Source of the DNA: Corynebacterium singulare
GTDB taxonomy: Bacteria > Actinomycetota > Actinomycetes > Mycobacteriales > Mycobacteriaceae
Direction: 5' to 3'
DNA: 64,000 nucleotides
Assembly (NCBI RefSeq): GCF_000833575.1
Contig: NZ_CP010827.1
Span: 2,319,852-2,383,851, forward strand
In this document: positions 1 through 9,238 of the stretch, piece by piece
Numbering within the stretch: position 1 is the stretch's first letter
Layout of the letters: every line of letters starts with the position of its first letter
The notes under the pieces: generated by a model
What the model was told of the DNA's origin: nothing
What the model saw: only the letters and a program-made list of their open reading frames with translations
Database searches by the model: none
Program-made: the position numbers and the translations under genes

Positions 1-1020
1 ATTGATGGCATTCGGAGTTTGGCTGACATTGCTAAGATTGTAGTCCCGCTCAACCAACCAGTAGCTCTACCTCCACCAAGCTAATGCGACGCTGCACCTA
101 AATGCATTTCGGGGAGAACCAGCTATCACGGAGTTTGATTGGCCTTTCACCCCTACCCACAGCTCATCCCCGCAGTTTTCAACCTACGTGGGTTCGCGCC
201 TCCACAGCATCTTACTGCTGCTTCACACTGGCCATGGGTAGATCACCCCGCTTCGGGTCCAGGACATGCCACTAAAACACCCCATTAGGATTCGGTTTCC
301 CTACGGCTACCCCACACGGGTTAACCTCGCGACATGCCGCTGACTCGCAGGCTCATTCTTCAAAAGGCACGCCATCACACACAAAAAAAGGTGCTCTGAC
401 GGATTGTAAGCACATGGTTTCAGGAACTATTTCACTCCCCTCCCGGGGTACTTTTCACCATTCCCTCACGGTACTCATACACTATCGGTCACACTAAGTA
501 TTTAGGCTTACCGGGTGGTCCCGGCAGATTCACAGCAGATTCCACGAGCCCGCTGCTACTCGGGCACCCAACCACACAGATGCTGAAGTCTTCAACTACG
601 GGACTATCACCCTCTTTGGCAGGTGTTTCCACACCACTTCGCCTAACAACAACACCCACGCAAACCAGTGGTAGCTAGCTTAAAATCGGGCCCCACAACA
701 CCGCACACACAACCCCTACCAAGTATCACATGCATACGGTTTAGCCTCATCCACGTTCGTTCGCCACTACTAGCAGAATCATAATATTATTTTCTCCTCC
801 TACGGGTACTGAGATGTTTCACTTCCCCGCGTAAACCCCCACAACAGCTATGAATTCACTGAAGGGTAACACCCCATAACAGGTGCCAGGTTTCCCCATT
901 CGGACATCCTCGGATCAACGCTTTATTGACAACTCCCCGAGGCTTAACGCAGCCTTACACGTCCTTCATCGGCTCAGCATGCCAAGGCATCCACCATGCG
1001 CCCTAAATAACGAACACACA
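1..1020 (-). rRNA. rrl: 23S ribosomal RNA, 5' part (cut by window edge)
   Basis: The complement reads as the start of bacterial 23S rRNA: the conserved opening GGGCGCATGGTGGATGCCTT lies near 1003-984, followed by typical domain I and II sequence down to position 1. About a third of the gene is present and the rest lies to the left of the window. The exact mature 5' end is estimated from where similarity to the family begins; the AT-rich spacer starts at about 1021. It is the second gene of a minus-strand rrn operon whose 16S gene lies at 1483-3004. Confidence 0.95.
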
Positions 1021-1482
1021 ACCAACCACACACAACAACAACACTAAAAAGCGCCATCATCACTATGCGGCCGGCGTGAACTACACAAAACACAAAAGAA
1101 CAGAAATCACACAAACCACACACCCACCACCAACCAACAAACGTCAGTAAAAGCAGTGGCAAGCATGCAGTTTAATGCTCGCGTCCACTATACAGTTCTC
1201 ACACAACACCCCACACCACAACCACCACCAAGCAACAAGGCTTCGACAGTGTGTTACCAGCATGGGTTACAACCAGGGGATAATGCCCCAGACACCCAAC
1301 AATGCACCAAGTACTTCAAAAAGAATCACGTGTTGGTTAATCAACCATCCGGTTAACAATCATTCTGGTTAAGGTGTATCTCCACCCGATTAAAAAAGGC
1401 GGCAGCAGAACAATCGTCTACTCAACCACCACACACAACATAGTGTGTCAACACCAACTGGTGTTAAAAAATAATGCTCCTT
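1021..1482 (-). other. 16S-23S internal transcribed spacer without tRNA genes
   Basis: This roughly 460-base spacer contains no cloverleaf-like sequence on either strand, so the operon lacks the tRNA-Ile/tRNA-Ala genes common in other bacteria. That is usual for corynebacteria. It is rich in A and C on the plus strand. Parts near both ends could pair to form the RNase III processing stems that flank mature rRNAs, but I did not establish the pairing. No protein gene is credible here. Confidence 0.8.
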
Positions 1483-3004
<1,522 letters not shown>

Positions 3005-3605
3005 AGGCCGTGAAAAGCCCAAACCTAAACAAAAAGACAAACCAACACAAACAACACCACCAAAAGCAGCATCATCTGAACTGGCACATCCAAAAATTAC
3101 ATAAAGAAAAAATCAACAACCAACCCCCAACCCGACGGGGCACAAAGGAGGCTGGCCTAGTCAGAAGATTTTTAAACAATACGCCCAAACAACTTACTGT
3201 TATTTACAATGACGCCGCTTGAAAAAGCGCCATCCGGCATACACCAACCATGCCGCACACACAGCACAACACAGCCAGAACAATAAAAACCAACCAACAC
3301 AAAAAAGTACATTGGCACACTATTGAGTTCTCACACATCATCCGCACACCACAAGAAAATTAACCAAACGTTAACCTCCCGCAAGCGGCCCGAACAAGCC
3401 TACCCAACCAACCCACACAAGTCAAAACCAACCCAGCAGGCAGCCAAACAAACCGTCCAGCATCTACCACCAGTTAACCTCCCGGCTACCTCGCGGCGAC
3501 TCGAATTAATATACGCACACCCCCAACAAACAACAAATCCCCAGTACAACCGTGGGGTTGGACCGGGGAGACGTCGCCAAGCAATGCCCTTTAGTGCACT
3601 GCTTT
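3005..3605 (-). other. rrn leader region between 16S and murA
   Basis: This 600-base stretch has no credible protein gene. It holds the rrn promoter (separate entry) and the transcribed leader. On the minus strand, 3337-3311 contains the block GAGAACTCAATAGTGTGCC, a motif I know as conserved in actinobacterial rrn leaders and linked to antitermination or processing. The rest is A/C-rich on the plus strand with many short CAACC-type runs. Because murA (stop at 3606) and the rrn operon both run leftward, the rrn promoter sits just downstream of murA. Confidence 0.7.
3397..3425 (-). promoter_or_regulatory. Likely rRNA operon promoter
   Basis: On the minus strand a TTGACT -35 element (3425-3420) is followed after 17 bp by TAGGCT (3402-3397), which fits the corynebacterial TANNNT -10 consensus. 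Transcription would start near 3390 and run through the conserved leader block into 16S. No other -35/-10 pair in the leader looks as good, though rrn operons often have several promoters and others may exist closer to murA. Confidence 0.6.
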
Positions 3606-4880
3606 TTAGTAGAGCGTTTCTTCTTGGGTGCGCTCGATAGTTGCGCCCAGAGCCTGGAGGTTCTCGACGAAGTTGGGATAACCGCGGTCGATGTGGAAGA
3701 CATCGTGCACCGTAGTTGTCTCATCAGCGCACAAAGCGGACAGTACAAGACCCGCTCCAGCGCGAATATCGGAACTCCACACATGGGTAGAAGACAATCG
3801 CTCCTGACCACGGATCACCACATGGTGGCCGTCGACCTGTGCATCCGCACCGAGACGCAGCATCTCATCGACGAACCGAAAGCGAGACTCAAAGACATTC
3901 TCCGTGATGATGGAAGTACCCTCCGCGACCGCGGACAGACCAATGGCTATGGGCTGAAGATCCGTGGGGAATCCTGGATACGGCAACGTCTGATAGTCCA
4001 CGGCAGAAGGCCGACGGTTCATGCGCACGCGGAAACCATTGACGTAGGCGTCAACATCAGCGCCGGCAGACTTGAGTTTCTCCAGGGGGAGGTGGAGGTG
4101 CTTCGGTGCAATACCGCCGACAGTAATGTCACCCTGCGTCATCACCGCTGCATAGGCCCACGTACCGGCAACGATGCGGTCACCGATAACCTCATGTTCG
4201 GTGGGGTGCAGCTTCTCCACTCCCCTAATGGTGATAGTGGATGTACCTTCACCTTCGATATCCGCACCCATCTGCTTGAGCATGAGACAGAGATCCACAA
4301 TTTCGGGCTCGCGGGCAGCGTTGTGCAGTTGCGTTTCACCCTCAGCGAGGACCGCCGCGGTCAAGATGTTCTCTGTTGCACCGACCGAAGGGAAGTCAAG
4401 CTTGATGCTGGCTCCACGAAGGTGTTCGGCCTCAGCAACAACAGCGCCGTGTTCAATACGGGTTTGGGCGCCGAGCTTTTCCAAGCCGGATTGGTGCATA
4501 TCAAGGGGGCGAGAGCCGATGGCATCACCGCCGGGAAGCGCCACCTTGGCGTGGCCACACCGCGACGTGAGGGGGCCGAGCACACACACAGATGCGCGGA
4601 ACTGACGCACGGCGTCGAAGTCCGCGTTGGAATGGAGCTCGGCGGGAGTCGTAATGCGCACCGTGTGTCCCTCAATCTCCACCGAGCAGCCAAGGCCCTC
4701 GAGGACCTTGCGCATGAGGGGGACATCGAGAATCTCAGGACAGTTGGTCAGCGTGGTGGTGCCTTCCGCCAACAACGCTGCAGCCATAAGCTTCAGCACA
4801 CTGTTCTTGGCACCGTCCACCTTGACGGTGCCGTGCAGGCGCGCCCCACCATTGACAATAAATTGGTCTTTCACGCCCAC
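3606..4880 (-). CDS. murA: UDP-N-acetylglucosamine 1-carboxyvinyltransferase MurA
   Basis: The 424-residue protein matches MurA along its whole length. It transfers enolpyruvate from PEP to UDP-GlcNAc, the first committed step of peptidoglycan precursor synthesis in the cytoplasm. The DGAKNSVLK motif (residues 22-30) carries the conserved Lys25/Asn26 pair. The active-site loop reads [15 protein letters not shown], so residue 119 is Asp where most bacteria have the Cys attacked by fosfomycin. Mycobacterial MurA also has Asp here, which is the accepted basis of intrinsic fosfomycin resistance. The start is GTG at 4880; a second GTG two codons on is possible. It follows ramA by only 15 bases and is probably transcribed with it. 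Confidence 0.96.
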   Translation of the reverse strand: MGVKDQFIVNGGARLHGTVKVDGAKNSVLKLMAAALLAEGTTTLTNCPEILDVPLMRKVLEGLGCSVEIEGHTVRITTPAELHSNADFDAVRQFRASVCVLGPLTSRCGHAKVALPGGDAIGSRPLDMHQSGLEKLGAQTRIEHGAVVAEAEHLRGASIKLDFPSVGATENILTAAVLAEGETQLHNAAREPEIVDLCLMLKQMGADIEGEGTSTITIRGVEKLHPTEHEVIGDRIVAGTWAYAAVMTQGDITVGGIAPKHLHLPLEKLKSAGADVDAYVNGFRVRMNRRPSAVDYQTLPYPGFPTDLQPIAIGLSAVAEGTSIITENVFESRFRFVDEMLRLGADAQVDGHHVVIRGQERLSSTHVWSSDIRAGAGLVLSALCADETTTVHDVFHIDRGYPNFVENLQALGATIERTQEETLY

Positions 4881-4895
4881 CCAACTTACCTATGA

Positions 4896-5735
4896 TCAGG
4901 GCAGCGCGCCGATACGGCGGGCTGCATTCACCGCTTCATAACGGGTATGAGCTCCGAGTTTACGCATGACAGAGCGAAGATAGGACTTCACGGTCTCGGC
5001 GCCAATGCCCATTTCTTCGGCCGCTTCCACGTTGGTGTGGCCAAGAGCCACGCACGAGAGAACATCGAGCTCGCGGGCGGACAGCTTAGTGGACTGCTTG
5101 ACGCGTACTGGGGAGACCATCTGGTCACACAGAGCCTCTAGTTCTTTGCGCAAATCCTCATCAGACACGCGGTTAGCCAGCATGCGCAGCTTAGAGTGCG
5201 TAGAACGCACCTGCTCCCACTCGGCACCGTTCATGACGTGGCCGCGGGCAGCGCCACCCTTGCCGCCATCAGCACGGCGAAGTGCAGAGTTCACAGCGAG
5301 ATCCTGCTCGAGGCAGCGAGCGGTCATGGTGACCTCTTCAATGACTTTGTCACCCAAGCGCACCGGGGAATGGACGCCGACATAGAGGACGCCGCGGATC
5401 TCACGCTGGACAGTCACAGGCACTGCCACAATGGAGTGCAGGCCTTCGTCCTGAATGTAGCGGTCATTCTCATGGCTAATCGTCGTGGCACGGGTGTAAT
5501 CAGAAACACCGACTGCCCGGCGGGTGCTAACTACGCGCCCGCCGACGCCCACGTTGGCGTCGATAACCAAGTTTTGCAATGCCGGAGTACGCAGGCCTAC
5601 CCACTGGGTAATCTGCAAGCGATTATCCGGCAGCAGGGTTCCGTACATAGTGACGGGAATACCCGTAGCAGTCTTCAGTGACGACAGCGCTGCGCGTACA
5701 GCCTCGTCATCATCCTTGAGTCGATGCGGCTCCAT
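4896..5735 (-). CDS. ramA: LuxR-type regulator RamA (acetate metabolism)
   Basis: The 279-residue protein has an N-terminal GAF-like sensory region (about 15-165) and a C-terminal LuxR helix-turn-helix (about 213-275, with LSARELDVL and GIGAETVKSYLRSVMRKL). Size, architecture and position next to cysK/cysE match C. glutamicum RamA, which activates acetate, glyoxylate-cycle and related genes. I chose ATG 5735, preceded by an AGAGAG ribosome site, over an upstream in-frame start at 5885 because the extra 50 residues lack family similarity and overlap the promoter region. G-stretches typical of RamA sites lie just upstream (separate entry), suggesting autoregulation. The nearby CoA-transferase at 9239-10741 is a plausible target. 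Confidence 0.88.
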   Translation of the reverse strand: MEPHRLKDDDEAVRAALSSLKTATGIPVTMYGTLLPDNRLQITQWVGLRTPALQNLVIDANVGVGGRVVSTRRAVGVSDYTRATTISHENDRYIQDEGLHSIVAVPVTVQREIRGVLYVGVHSPVRLGDKVIEEVTMTARCLEQDLAVNSALRRADGGKGGAARGHVMNGAEWEQVRSTHSKLRMLANRVSDEDLRKELEALCDQMVSPVRVKQSTKLSARELDVLSCVALGHTNVEAAEEMGIGAETVKSYLRSVMRKLGAHTRYEAVNAARRIGALP

Positions 5736-5752
5736 GAGACTCTCTCTTACTC

Positions 5753-5840
5753 GGGGGTAACCAGCAGGTGCACCCAAATCCCCCGCCGTAAACGGGGGTA
5801 GGCGAACACTGTTTGTGAAGTATAACCGGCCGACGGGGGT
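5753..5840. promoter_or_regulatory. Cluster of G5/C5 stretches, candidate RamA binding sites
   Basis: Within 90 bases upstream of ramA there are three CGGGGGT blocks (5752-5758, 5793-5799, 5834-5840) and one CCCCC run (5780-5784). RamA of C. glutamicum is reported to bind tandem stretches of four to six G or C with defined neighbours. The spacing and the position before ramA fit autoregulation. This is a motif match by eye; GC-rich DNA produces such runs by chance, but three copies with the same flanking bases are unusual. Confidence 0.45.
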
Positions 5841-5915
5841 AATTCTAAATCGCGCCACGCAGCTCGCCGCATCCAAATCCCACACCCGATGCCCGAATGC
5901 TCTGTTCAGAATTTA

Positions 5916-5931
5916 TATACCACTTTGTCTA
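5916..5931. promoter_or_regulatory. McbR-like operator before cysK
   Basis: The sequence TATAC-CACTTT-GTCTA matches the C. glutamicum McbR box TAGAC-N6-GTCTA at nine of ten arm positions. It lies 60-75 bases before the cysK start, and a TANNNT -10 candidate (TAAGGT, 5943-5948) follows 11 bases later. A repressor bound here would overlap the -35 region. In C. glutamicum McbR represses sulfur-assimilation genes including cysK, so the function is plausible. Confidence 0.55.
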
Positions 5932-5990
5932 CTAGCGGGGTGTAAGGTGTCTGCTGTACGTCAGAACAAATTTATGAGGGAGTCCACATC

Positions 5991-6926
5991 GTGACTGTTT
6001 ACAACAACATTCTGGAGACCATCGGCGGTACCCCGCTCGTGCGCCTTAACCGCCTGACCGAGGGCCTTGGCGCTGAGGTGCTGGTCAAGGTTGAGTCTTT
6101 TAACCCAGCAAACTCTGTGAAGGACCGCATTGCCAAGGCGATTGTCGACGCTGCCGTGGAATCCGGCGAGCTCAAGCCGGGCGGCACCATCGTAGAGGCT
6201 ACCTCCGGCAATACCGGTATCGGCCTGGCTCTCGTCGGTGCGGCACAGGGCTACAAGGTCATCCTTACCATGCCGGAAACCATGTCCAACGAGCGTAAGG
6301 TGCTGCTCCGCGCCTACGGCGCTGAAATTGTCCTGACTCCGGGCGCTGCTGGCATGAAGGGTGCAGTAGAAAAGGCAAACGAAATTATTGCCGAAACCCC
6401 GAACGCCATCCTGGCCTCCCAGTTCGCTAATGAGGCTAACCCCAAGATCCACGAGGCGACCACCGGCCCGGAGATCTGGGATGACGCTGAAGGCAAGGTC
6501 GACGCCTTCGTTGCCGGCGTCGGCACCGGCGGCACCGTCACCGGTGTCGGCCGCTACCTGCGTTCCCAGAACCCGGATACGTACCTCGTTGCTGTCGAGC
6601 CCTCCGATTCCCCAGTTCTGTCCGAGGGCAAGGCTGGTCCGCACAAGATCCAGGGTATCGGCGCCAACTTCGTGCCGGAGGTTCTCGACCGCGAGATTCT
6701 CAACGAGGTTCTCACCGCAACCACCGAGGAATCCGTCTCCACCGCACGCAAGCTCGCTACCGAGGAAGGCCTTCTCGTGGGCATTTCTTCCGGCGCCAAC
6801 GTCTCCGCTGCCCTGAAGCTGGCTGCCCGTGACGAGTTCAAGGGCAAGACCATCGTGGTGGTTGCTCCGGACTTTGGTGAGCGCTACGTCTCCACCATCC
6901 TCTTCGAGGACATCCGCGAGGCCTAA
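5991..6926 (+). CDS. cysK: Cysteine synthase (O-acetylserine sulfhydrylase) CysK
   Basis: The 311-residue PLP enzyme makes cysteine from O-acetylserine and sulfide. The PANSVKDRI motif places the PLP-binding lysine at residue 44. TSGNTGIGLA (substrate loop) and GTGGTVTGVGRYL (phosphate cup) are intact, and the length is typical. It starts with GTG at 5991 after the ribosome site GAGGGAG (5976-5982). The next gene, cysE, supplies its substrate, but a hairpin terminator lies between them. A McbR-like box upstream suggests control by sulfur supply. Confidence 0.97.
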   Translation: MTVYNNILETIGGTPLVRLNRLTEGLGAEVLVKVESFNPANSVKDRIAKAIVDAAVESGELKPGGTIVEATSGNTGIGLALVGAAQGYKVILTMPETMSNERKVLLRAYGAEIVLTPGAAGMKGAVEKANEIIAETPNAILASQFANEANPKIHEATTGPEIWDDAEGKVDAFVAGVGTGGTVTGVGRYLRSQNPDTYLVAVEPSDSPVLSEGKAGPHKIQGIGANFVPEVLDREILNEVLTATTEESVSTARKLATEEGLLVGISSGANVSAALKLAARDEFKGKTIVVVAPDFGERYVSTILFEDIREA

Positions 6927-6984
6927 TCGGTAGTGGTCGCAACACGTGCCACCACGCTGCGACCTCTCATAGTTAACAATGACA

Positions 6985-7018
6985 AGCGCCCTCTGTGCTA
7001 GGGGGGCGCTTTTTCTTT
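6985..7018 (+). terminator. Rho-independent terminator after cysK
   Basis: AGCGCCC (6985-6991) and GGGCGCT (7004-7010) form a GC-rich stem followed by a T run (7010-7014). It lies between cysK and cysE, so cysE probably needs read-through or its own promoter. It also argues against the GTG at 6995 as the cysE start, since that codon lies inside the hairpin. Confidence 0.75.
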
Positions 7019-7036
7019 CTAGATAGGATGGTTCGC

Positions 7037-7600
7037 ATGCACATTTTGAGGATGATCCGCGAAGACCTCGCCAATGCCCGCGAGCATGACCCGGCGGCGC
7101 GTGGCGACGTCGAAAATGCTGTAGTTTATTCCGGCCTTCATGCCATCTGGTCACACCGTATTTCGCACCGAATGTGGAAGCGTGGATGGCGAAGCCCGGC
7201 CCGAATTTTAGCGCAAATAAACCGCTTCTTTACCGGCGTTGAAATTCACCCCGGCGCCACCATTGGTCGCCGCTTCTTCATCGACCATGGCATGGGAATT
7301 GTCATTGGTGAGACTGCTGAGATTGGTGATGGCGTCATGCTTTATCACGGTGTGACGCTGGGCGGCCAGGTGCTCACGCAAACCAAGCGCCACCCCACCA
7401 TTGAAGACAACGTCACGATTGGTGCGGGCGCCAAGGTACTCGGCCCTATCACGGTGGGCGAAGGCTCGGCTGTGGGCGCTAACGCCGTCGTGACGAAGGA
7501 TGTGCCGCCGAATCACATCGCCACGGGAATCCCTGCCACCAACCGCCCTCGCAAGAAGGAAGAGTGCATCAAGCTGGTGGACCCGGACTACTACATCTAG
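7037..7600 (+). CDS. cysE: Serine O-acetyltransferase CysE
   Basis: The 187-residue protein acetylates serine with acetyl-CoA to give O-acetylserine for CysK. A short helical N-terminal part ([17 protein letters not shown]) is followed by the left-handed beta-helix hexapeptide region, with the catalytic [18 protein letters not shown] and HGVTLGG segments. It is the short, actinobacterial form. I chose ATG 7037 because AGG at 7025-7027 is well spaced from it; ATG 7028 is a close alternative, and an upstream GTG at 6995 lies within a terminator hairpin. The stop codon shares bases with the stop of the convergent GNAT gene. Confidence 0.93.
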   Translation: MHILRMIREDLANAREHDPAARGDVENAVVYSGLHAIWSHRISHRMWKRGWRSPARILAQINRFFTGVEIHPGATIGRRFFIDHGMGIVIGETAEIGDGVMLYHGVTLGGQVLTQTKRHPTIEDNVTIGAGAKVLGPITVGEGSAVGANAVVTKDVPPNHIATGIPATNRPRKKEECIKLVDPDYYI

Positions 7601-7890
7601 AGGTTGCCCTCACGAGTGGTGAGCGGCTGGTATTCGGGGTTCTTCGCAATGAAACCGGCCACTGCGCTGCACGTGGGGACAACCTGGCGAGCAGCGGTGG
7701 AGTCATCATCCAAAGCAGCCTTGATAAGAGGCTTGGACAGTCCCTGCCCTTGGAAGGCCTCATAGATTTCGGTGTGGTGGAATTCGCGTGTTGTCGCAGT
7801 ATCGGCGTACTCGGCGAAGCCTGCCTCTTCGCCATCGACGGTAATAACGAAACGGGACTGATCGGTTTGGTGCGCAACTGAAGTAGTCAT
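7597..7890 (-). CDS. Small GNAT-like N-acetyltransferase (YjdJ type)
   Basis: The 97-residue protein is of the minimal GNAT class found as single small domains. It has [17 protein letters not shown], then [23 protein letters not shown] (acetyl-CoA loop GQGLSKPL) and [15 protein letters not shown] chose ATG 7890 because the family begins just before the first strand; longer forms run into the tRNA-Phe gene. It converges on cysE with overlapping stop codons (CTAG, 7597-7600). C. glutamicum has, as I recall, a similar small gene at this place. The substrate is unknown. Confidence 0.82.
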   Translation of the reverse strand: MTTSVAHQTDQSRFVITVDGEEAGFAEYADTATTREFHHTEIYEAFQGQGLSKPLIKAALDDDSTAARQVVPTCSAVAGFIAKNPEYQPLTTREGNL

Positions 7891-7938
7891 AGTCCCCATT
7901 AAACCAAAAAGCAGTACGGGACAATCAAACAACAAAAG

Positions 7939-7964
7939 AACCCCCTCCATTTCTGGAAGGGGTT
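7939..7964 (-). terminator. Terminator downstream of tRNA-Phe
   Basis: On the minus strand, AACCCCTTCCA, a GAAA loop and TGGAGGGGGTT form a stem with one mismatch, followed by CTTTTGTT. It lies nine bases after tRNA-Phe. On the plus strand the same hairpin is followed by TTTTCTC, but nothing to its left ends there. Confidence 0.65.
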
Positions 7965-7972
7965 TTCTCTTG

Positions 7973-8045
7973 TGGCCAGAGCCAGGATCGAACTGGCGAC
8001 CCCACACTTTTCAGGCGTGTGCTCTACCGACTGAGCTATCTGGCC
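7973..8045 (-). tRNA. tRNA-Phe (GAA)
   Basis: A 73-nt cloverleaf can be folded by hand: acceptor GGCCAGA/TCTGGCC, D-arm GCTC/GAGC, anticodon stem CACGC/GTGTG with loop CTGAAAA giving anticodon GAA, and T-arm with TTCGATC. The discriminator base is A and the CCA end is not encoded. It lies 20 bases downstream of tRNA-Asp on the same strand and is probably co-transcribed with it. Confidence 0.96.
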
Positions 8046-8065
8046 AGAAGCCACAAGGACTTCGG

Positions 8066-8139
8066 CGACCCTGACGGGACTTGAACCCGCGACCTCCGCC
8101 GTGACAGGGCGGCGCGCTAACCAACTGCGCCACAGGGCC
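8066..8139 (-). tRNA. tRNA-Asp (GTC), copy 1
   Basis: A 74-nt cloverleaf with acceptor GGCCCTG/CAGGGTC, anticodon stem CCGCC/GGCGG, loop CTGTCAC (anticodon GTC) and T-loop TTCAAGT. The sequence is identical to the second tRNA-Asp at 8441-8514, indicating a recent duplication or gene conversion. The CCA end is not encoded. Confidence 0.96.
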
Positions 8140-8390
8140 ATTTTTAATTATCTCTTGTGCGCTGGGCACGAATAAGTACTCTACACAAGGGTTAAGAAAC
8201 TCACCAAATCAGCACGTCAATAGAACCTTTCGAAGGTTTCCAACCATTGTCGTTACACCGCTGTCATTCGCCCTAGACCTAAAACTCTTCCCCGATAGAG
8301 GAACCACCCCTTAAGCCGCCCGCAAGGAGTTAGTCGATCCTCCGCCATCCTCTTCCCCAACCCCAGATCGTCGAACAACAGAAAACGACT
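8140..8390. other. Spacer between the two tRNA-Asp genes
   Basis: I find no protein or RNA gene in this stretch of about 250 bases. It is less GC-rich near 8140-8230, where a minus-strand promoter for the tRNA-Asp/tRNA-Phe pair would be expected, but I see no convincing -35/-10 pair. Short reading frames that cross the neighbouring tRNA genes are artefacts of the tRNA sequence. Confidence 0.5.
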
Positions 8391-8433
8391 CACGCCCCGA
8401 AGCTCGTCATACACAACGATGCTTCGGGGCGTG
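8391..8433 (-). terminator. Strong hairpin after tRNA-Asp copy 2
   Basis: CACGCCCCGAAGC (8391-8403) and GCTTCGGGGCGTG (8421-8433) are perfect 13-base inverted repeats around a 17-base loop. On the minus strand the hairpin begins eight bases after the tRNA and is followed by AGTCGTTTTCTG. It most likely ends the tRNA-Glu/tRNA-Asp transcript. Confidence 0.7.
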
Positions 8434-8440
8434 CCGATGG

Positions 8441-8514
8441 CGACCCTGACGGGACTTGAACCCGCGACCTCCGCCGTGACAGGGCGGCGCGCTAACCAAC
8501 TGCGCCACAGGGCC
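8441..8514 (-). tRNA. tRNA-Asp (GTC), copy 2
   Basis: A 74-nt gene identical to the copy at 8066-8139: same acceptor, anticodon loop CTGTCAC and T-arm. It sits 35 bases downstream of tRNA-Glu on the same strand and is followed by a strong hairpin. Flanking sequences of the two copies differ, apart from a few bases at each edge. Confidence 0.96.
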
Positions 8515-8549
8515 AAATATTCACATATCTACCAACACAGAGGTGTTGG

Positions 8550-8622
8550 TACCCCCAACGGGATTCGAACCCGTGCCGCCGCCGTGAAAGGGCGGTGTCC
8601 TAGGCCGCTAGACGATGGGGGC
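8550..8622 (-). tRNA. tRNA-Glu (TTC)
   Basis: A 73-nt cloverleaf with acceptor GCCCCCA/TGGGGGT, anticodon stem CCGCC/GGCGG with loop CTTTCAC giving anticodon TTC, and T-loop TTCGAAT. Unlike its neighbours, the next three template bases spell CCA (8549-8547), so the 3' end is encoded, perhaps by chance. It heads a Glu-Asp pair. Confidence 0.95.
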
Positions 8623-8706
8623 CCGTTGCCGTTCAGGCAACTTCGTAAAAATATACTGGAGATATCCTCAGTTGACCAAATCGCCCCGACAGAGAGGCAG
8701 AAAACC

Positions 8707-9039
8707 ATGGCTGAACAGCGCGAAACCTGCTCGTGCCACGAGCCCGGTGTGCATGGCTATAACTCCGATAGTGAGCAGAAGGCTAGATATTTGGCCCGCC
8801 TCAAGCGCATCGAAGGCCAGACTCGCGGTATTCATCGCATGATTGATGAAGACCAGTACTGCATTGACATCATCACCCAAATCTCAGCGGTAACCTCTGC
8901 CCTCGAGAACGTCTCCCTCGCGCTCCTTGAGGACCATATTGAGCACTGTGTGACCGGAGCTGCCGCCGAAGATGAGCATGTGGCCGCAGAGAAGCTTGAG
9001 GAGGCTATGCGCGCCATTCGGAAGCTGGTCAAGAGCTAA
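8707..9039 (+). CDS. csoR: CsoR-family metal-sensing repressor
   Basis: The 110-residue all-helical protein belongs to the CsoR/RcnR (DUF156) family. RLKRIEGQTRGIHRMIDEDQYCIDI is the family signature. Cys52, His77 and Cys81 have the C-x24-H-x3-C spacing of the Cu(I) site of M. tuberculosis CsoR, so copper sensing is likely. An N-terminal C-S-C-H cluster (residues 8-11) is an additional possible metal ligand. ATG 8707 follows a GAGAGG ribosome site. No copper pump or chaperone lies nearby, so its targets are probably elsewhere. A promoter between it and tRNA-Glu is expected, but no clear operator was found. Confidence 0.88.
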   Translation: MAEQRETCSCHEPGVHGYNSDSEQKARYLARLKRIEGQTRGIHRMIDEDQYCIDIITQISAVTSALENVSLALLEDHIEHCVTGAAAEDEHVAAEKLEEAMRAIRKLVKS

Positions 9040-9056
9040 CCGGTAAAACTGGAAAG

Positions 9057-9074
9057 AGCCGCCCGAAGGCGGCT
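9057..9074. terminator. Hairpin between csoR and tRNA-Lys
   Basis: AGCCGCC-CGAA-GGCGGCT is a perfect seven-pair stem with a tetraloop. It lies 17 bases after the csoR stop and seven bases beyond the 3' end of tRNA-Lys, so it can end both converging transcripts. On the minus strand it is followed by CTTTCC. Confidence 0.6.
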
Positions 9075-9080
9075 CCACCG

Positions 9081-9153
9081 TGGGCCCTGCGGGGCTCGAA
9101 CCCGCGACCTGCGGATTAAAAGTCCGTAGCTCTACCAACTGAGCTAAAGGCCC
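9081..9153 (-). tRNA. tRNA-Lys (TTT)
   Basis: A 73-nt cloverleaf with acceptor GGGCCTT/AGGGCCC, D-arm GCTC/GAGC, anticodon loop CTTTTAA giving anticodon TTT, and T-loop TTCGAGC. The discriminator is A; CCA is not encoded. It stands alone between csoR (convergent) and the CoA-transferase gene. Confidence 0.96.
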
Positions 9154-9195
9154 AACGCCCTTCCATAGTAGTCGGTGGGCTTGAAGAAAAGGAAA

Positions 9196-9222
9196 TGGCC
9201 CCCACTTCAGCAGTGAAGGCCA
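9196..9222 (-). terminator. Terminator after the CoA-transferase gene
   Basis: On the minus strand TGGCCTTCACT and AGTGGGGGCCA pair around a short loop and are followed by TTTCCTTTTC. It begins 17 bases after the stop codon at 9239. Confidence 0.6.
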
Positions 9223-9238
9223 CGGTAGAGCGCGCTTA

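Noticed and set aside
1021..1482. tRNA genes in the rRNA spacer
   Set aside because: No cloverleaf with T-arm GTTCRA and paired acceptor could be found on the minus strand.
3552..4895. Long plus-strand open frame opposite murA
   Set aside because: It is the mirror of murA codon bias in GC-rich DNA, has no family similarity and lacks a ribosome site.
7899..8516. Two short frames beginning MALWRSWLARRPVTAEVAGSS
   Set aside because: They are translations of the tRNA-Asp genes, a well-known annotation artefact.
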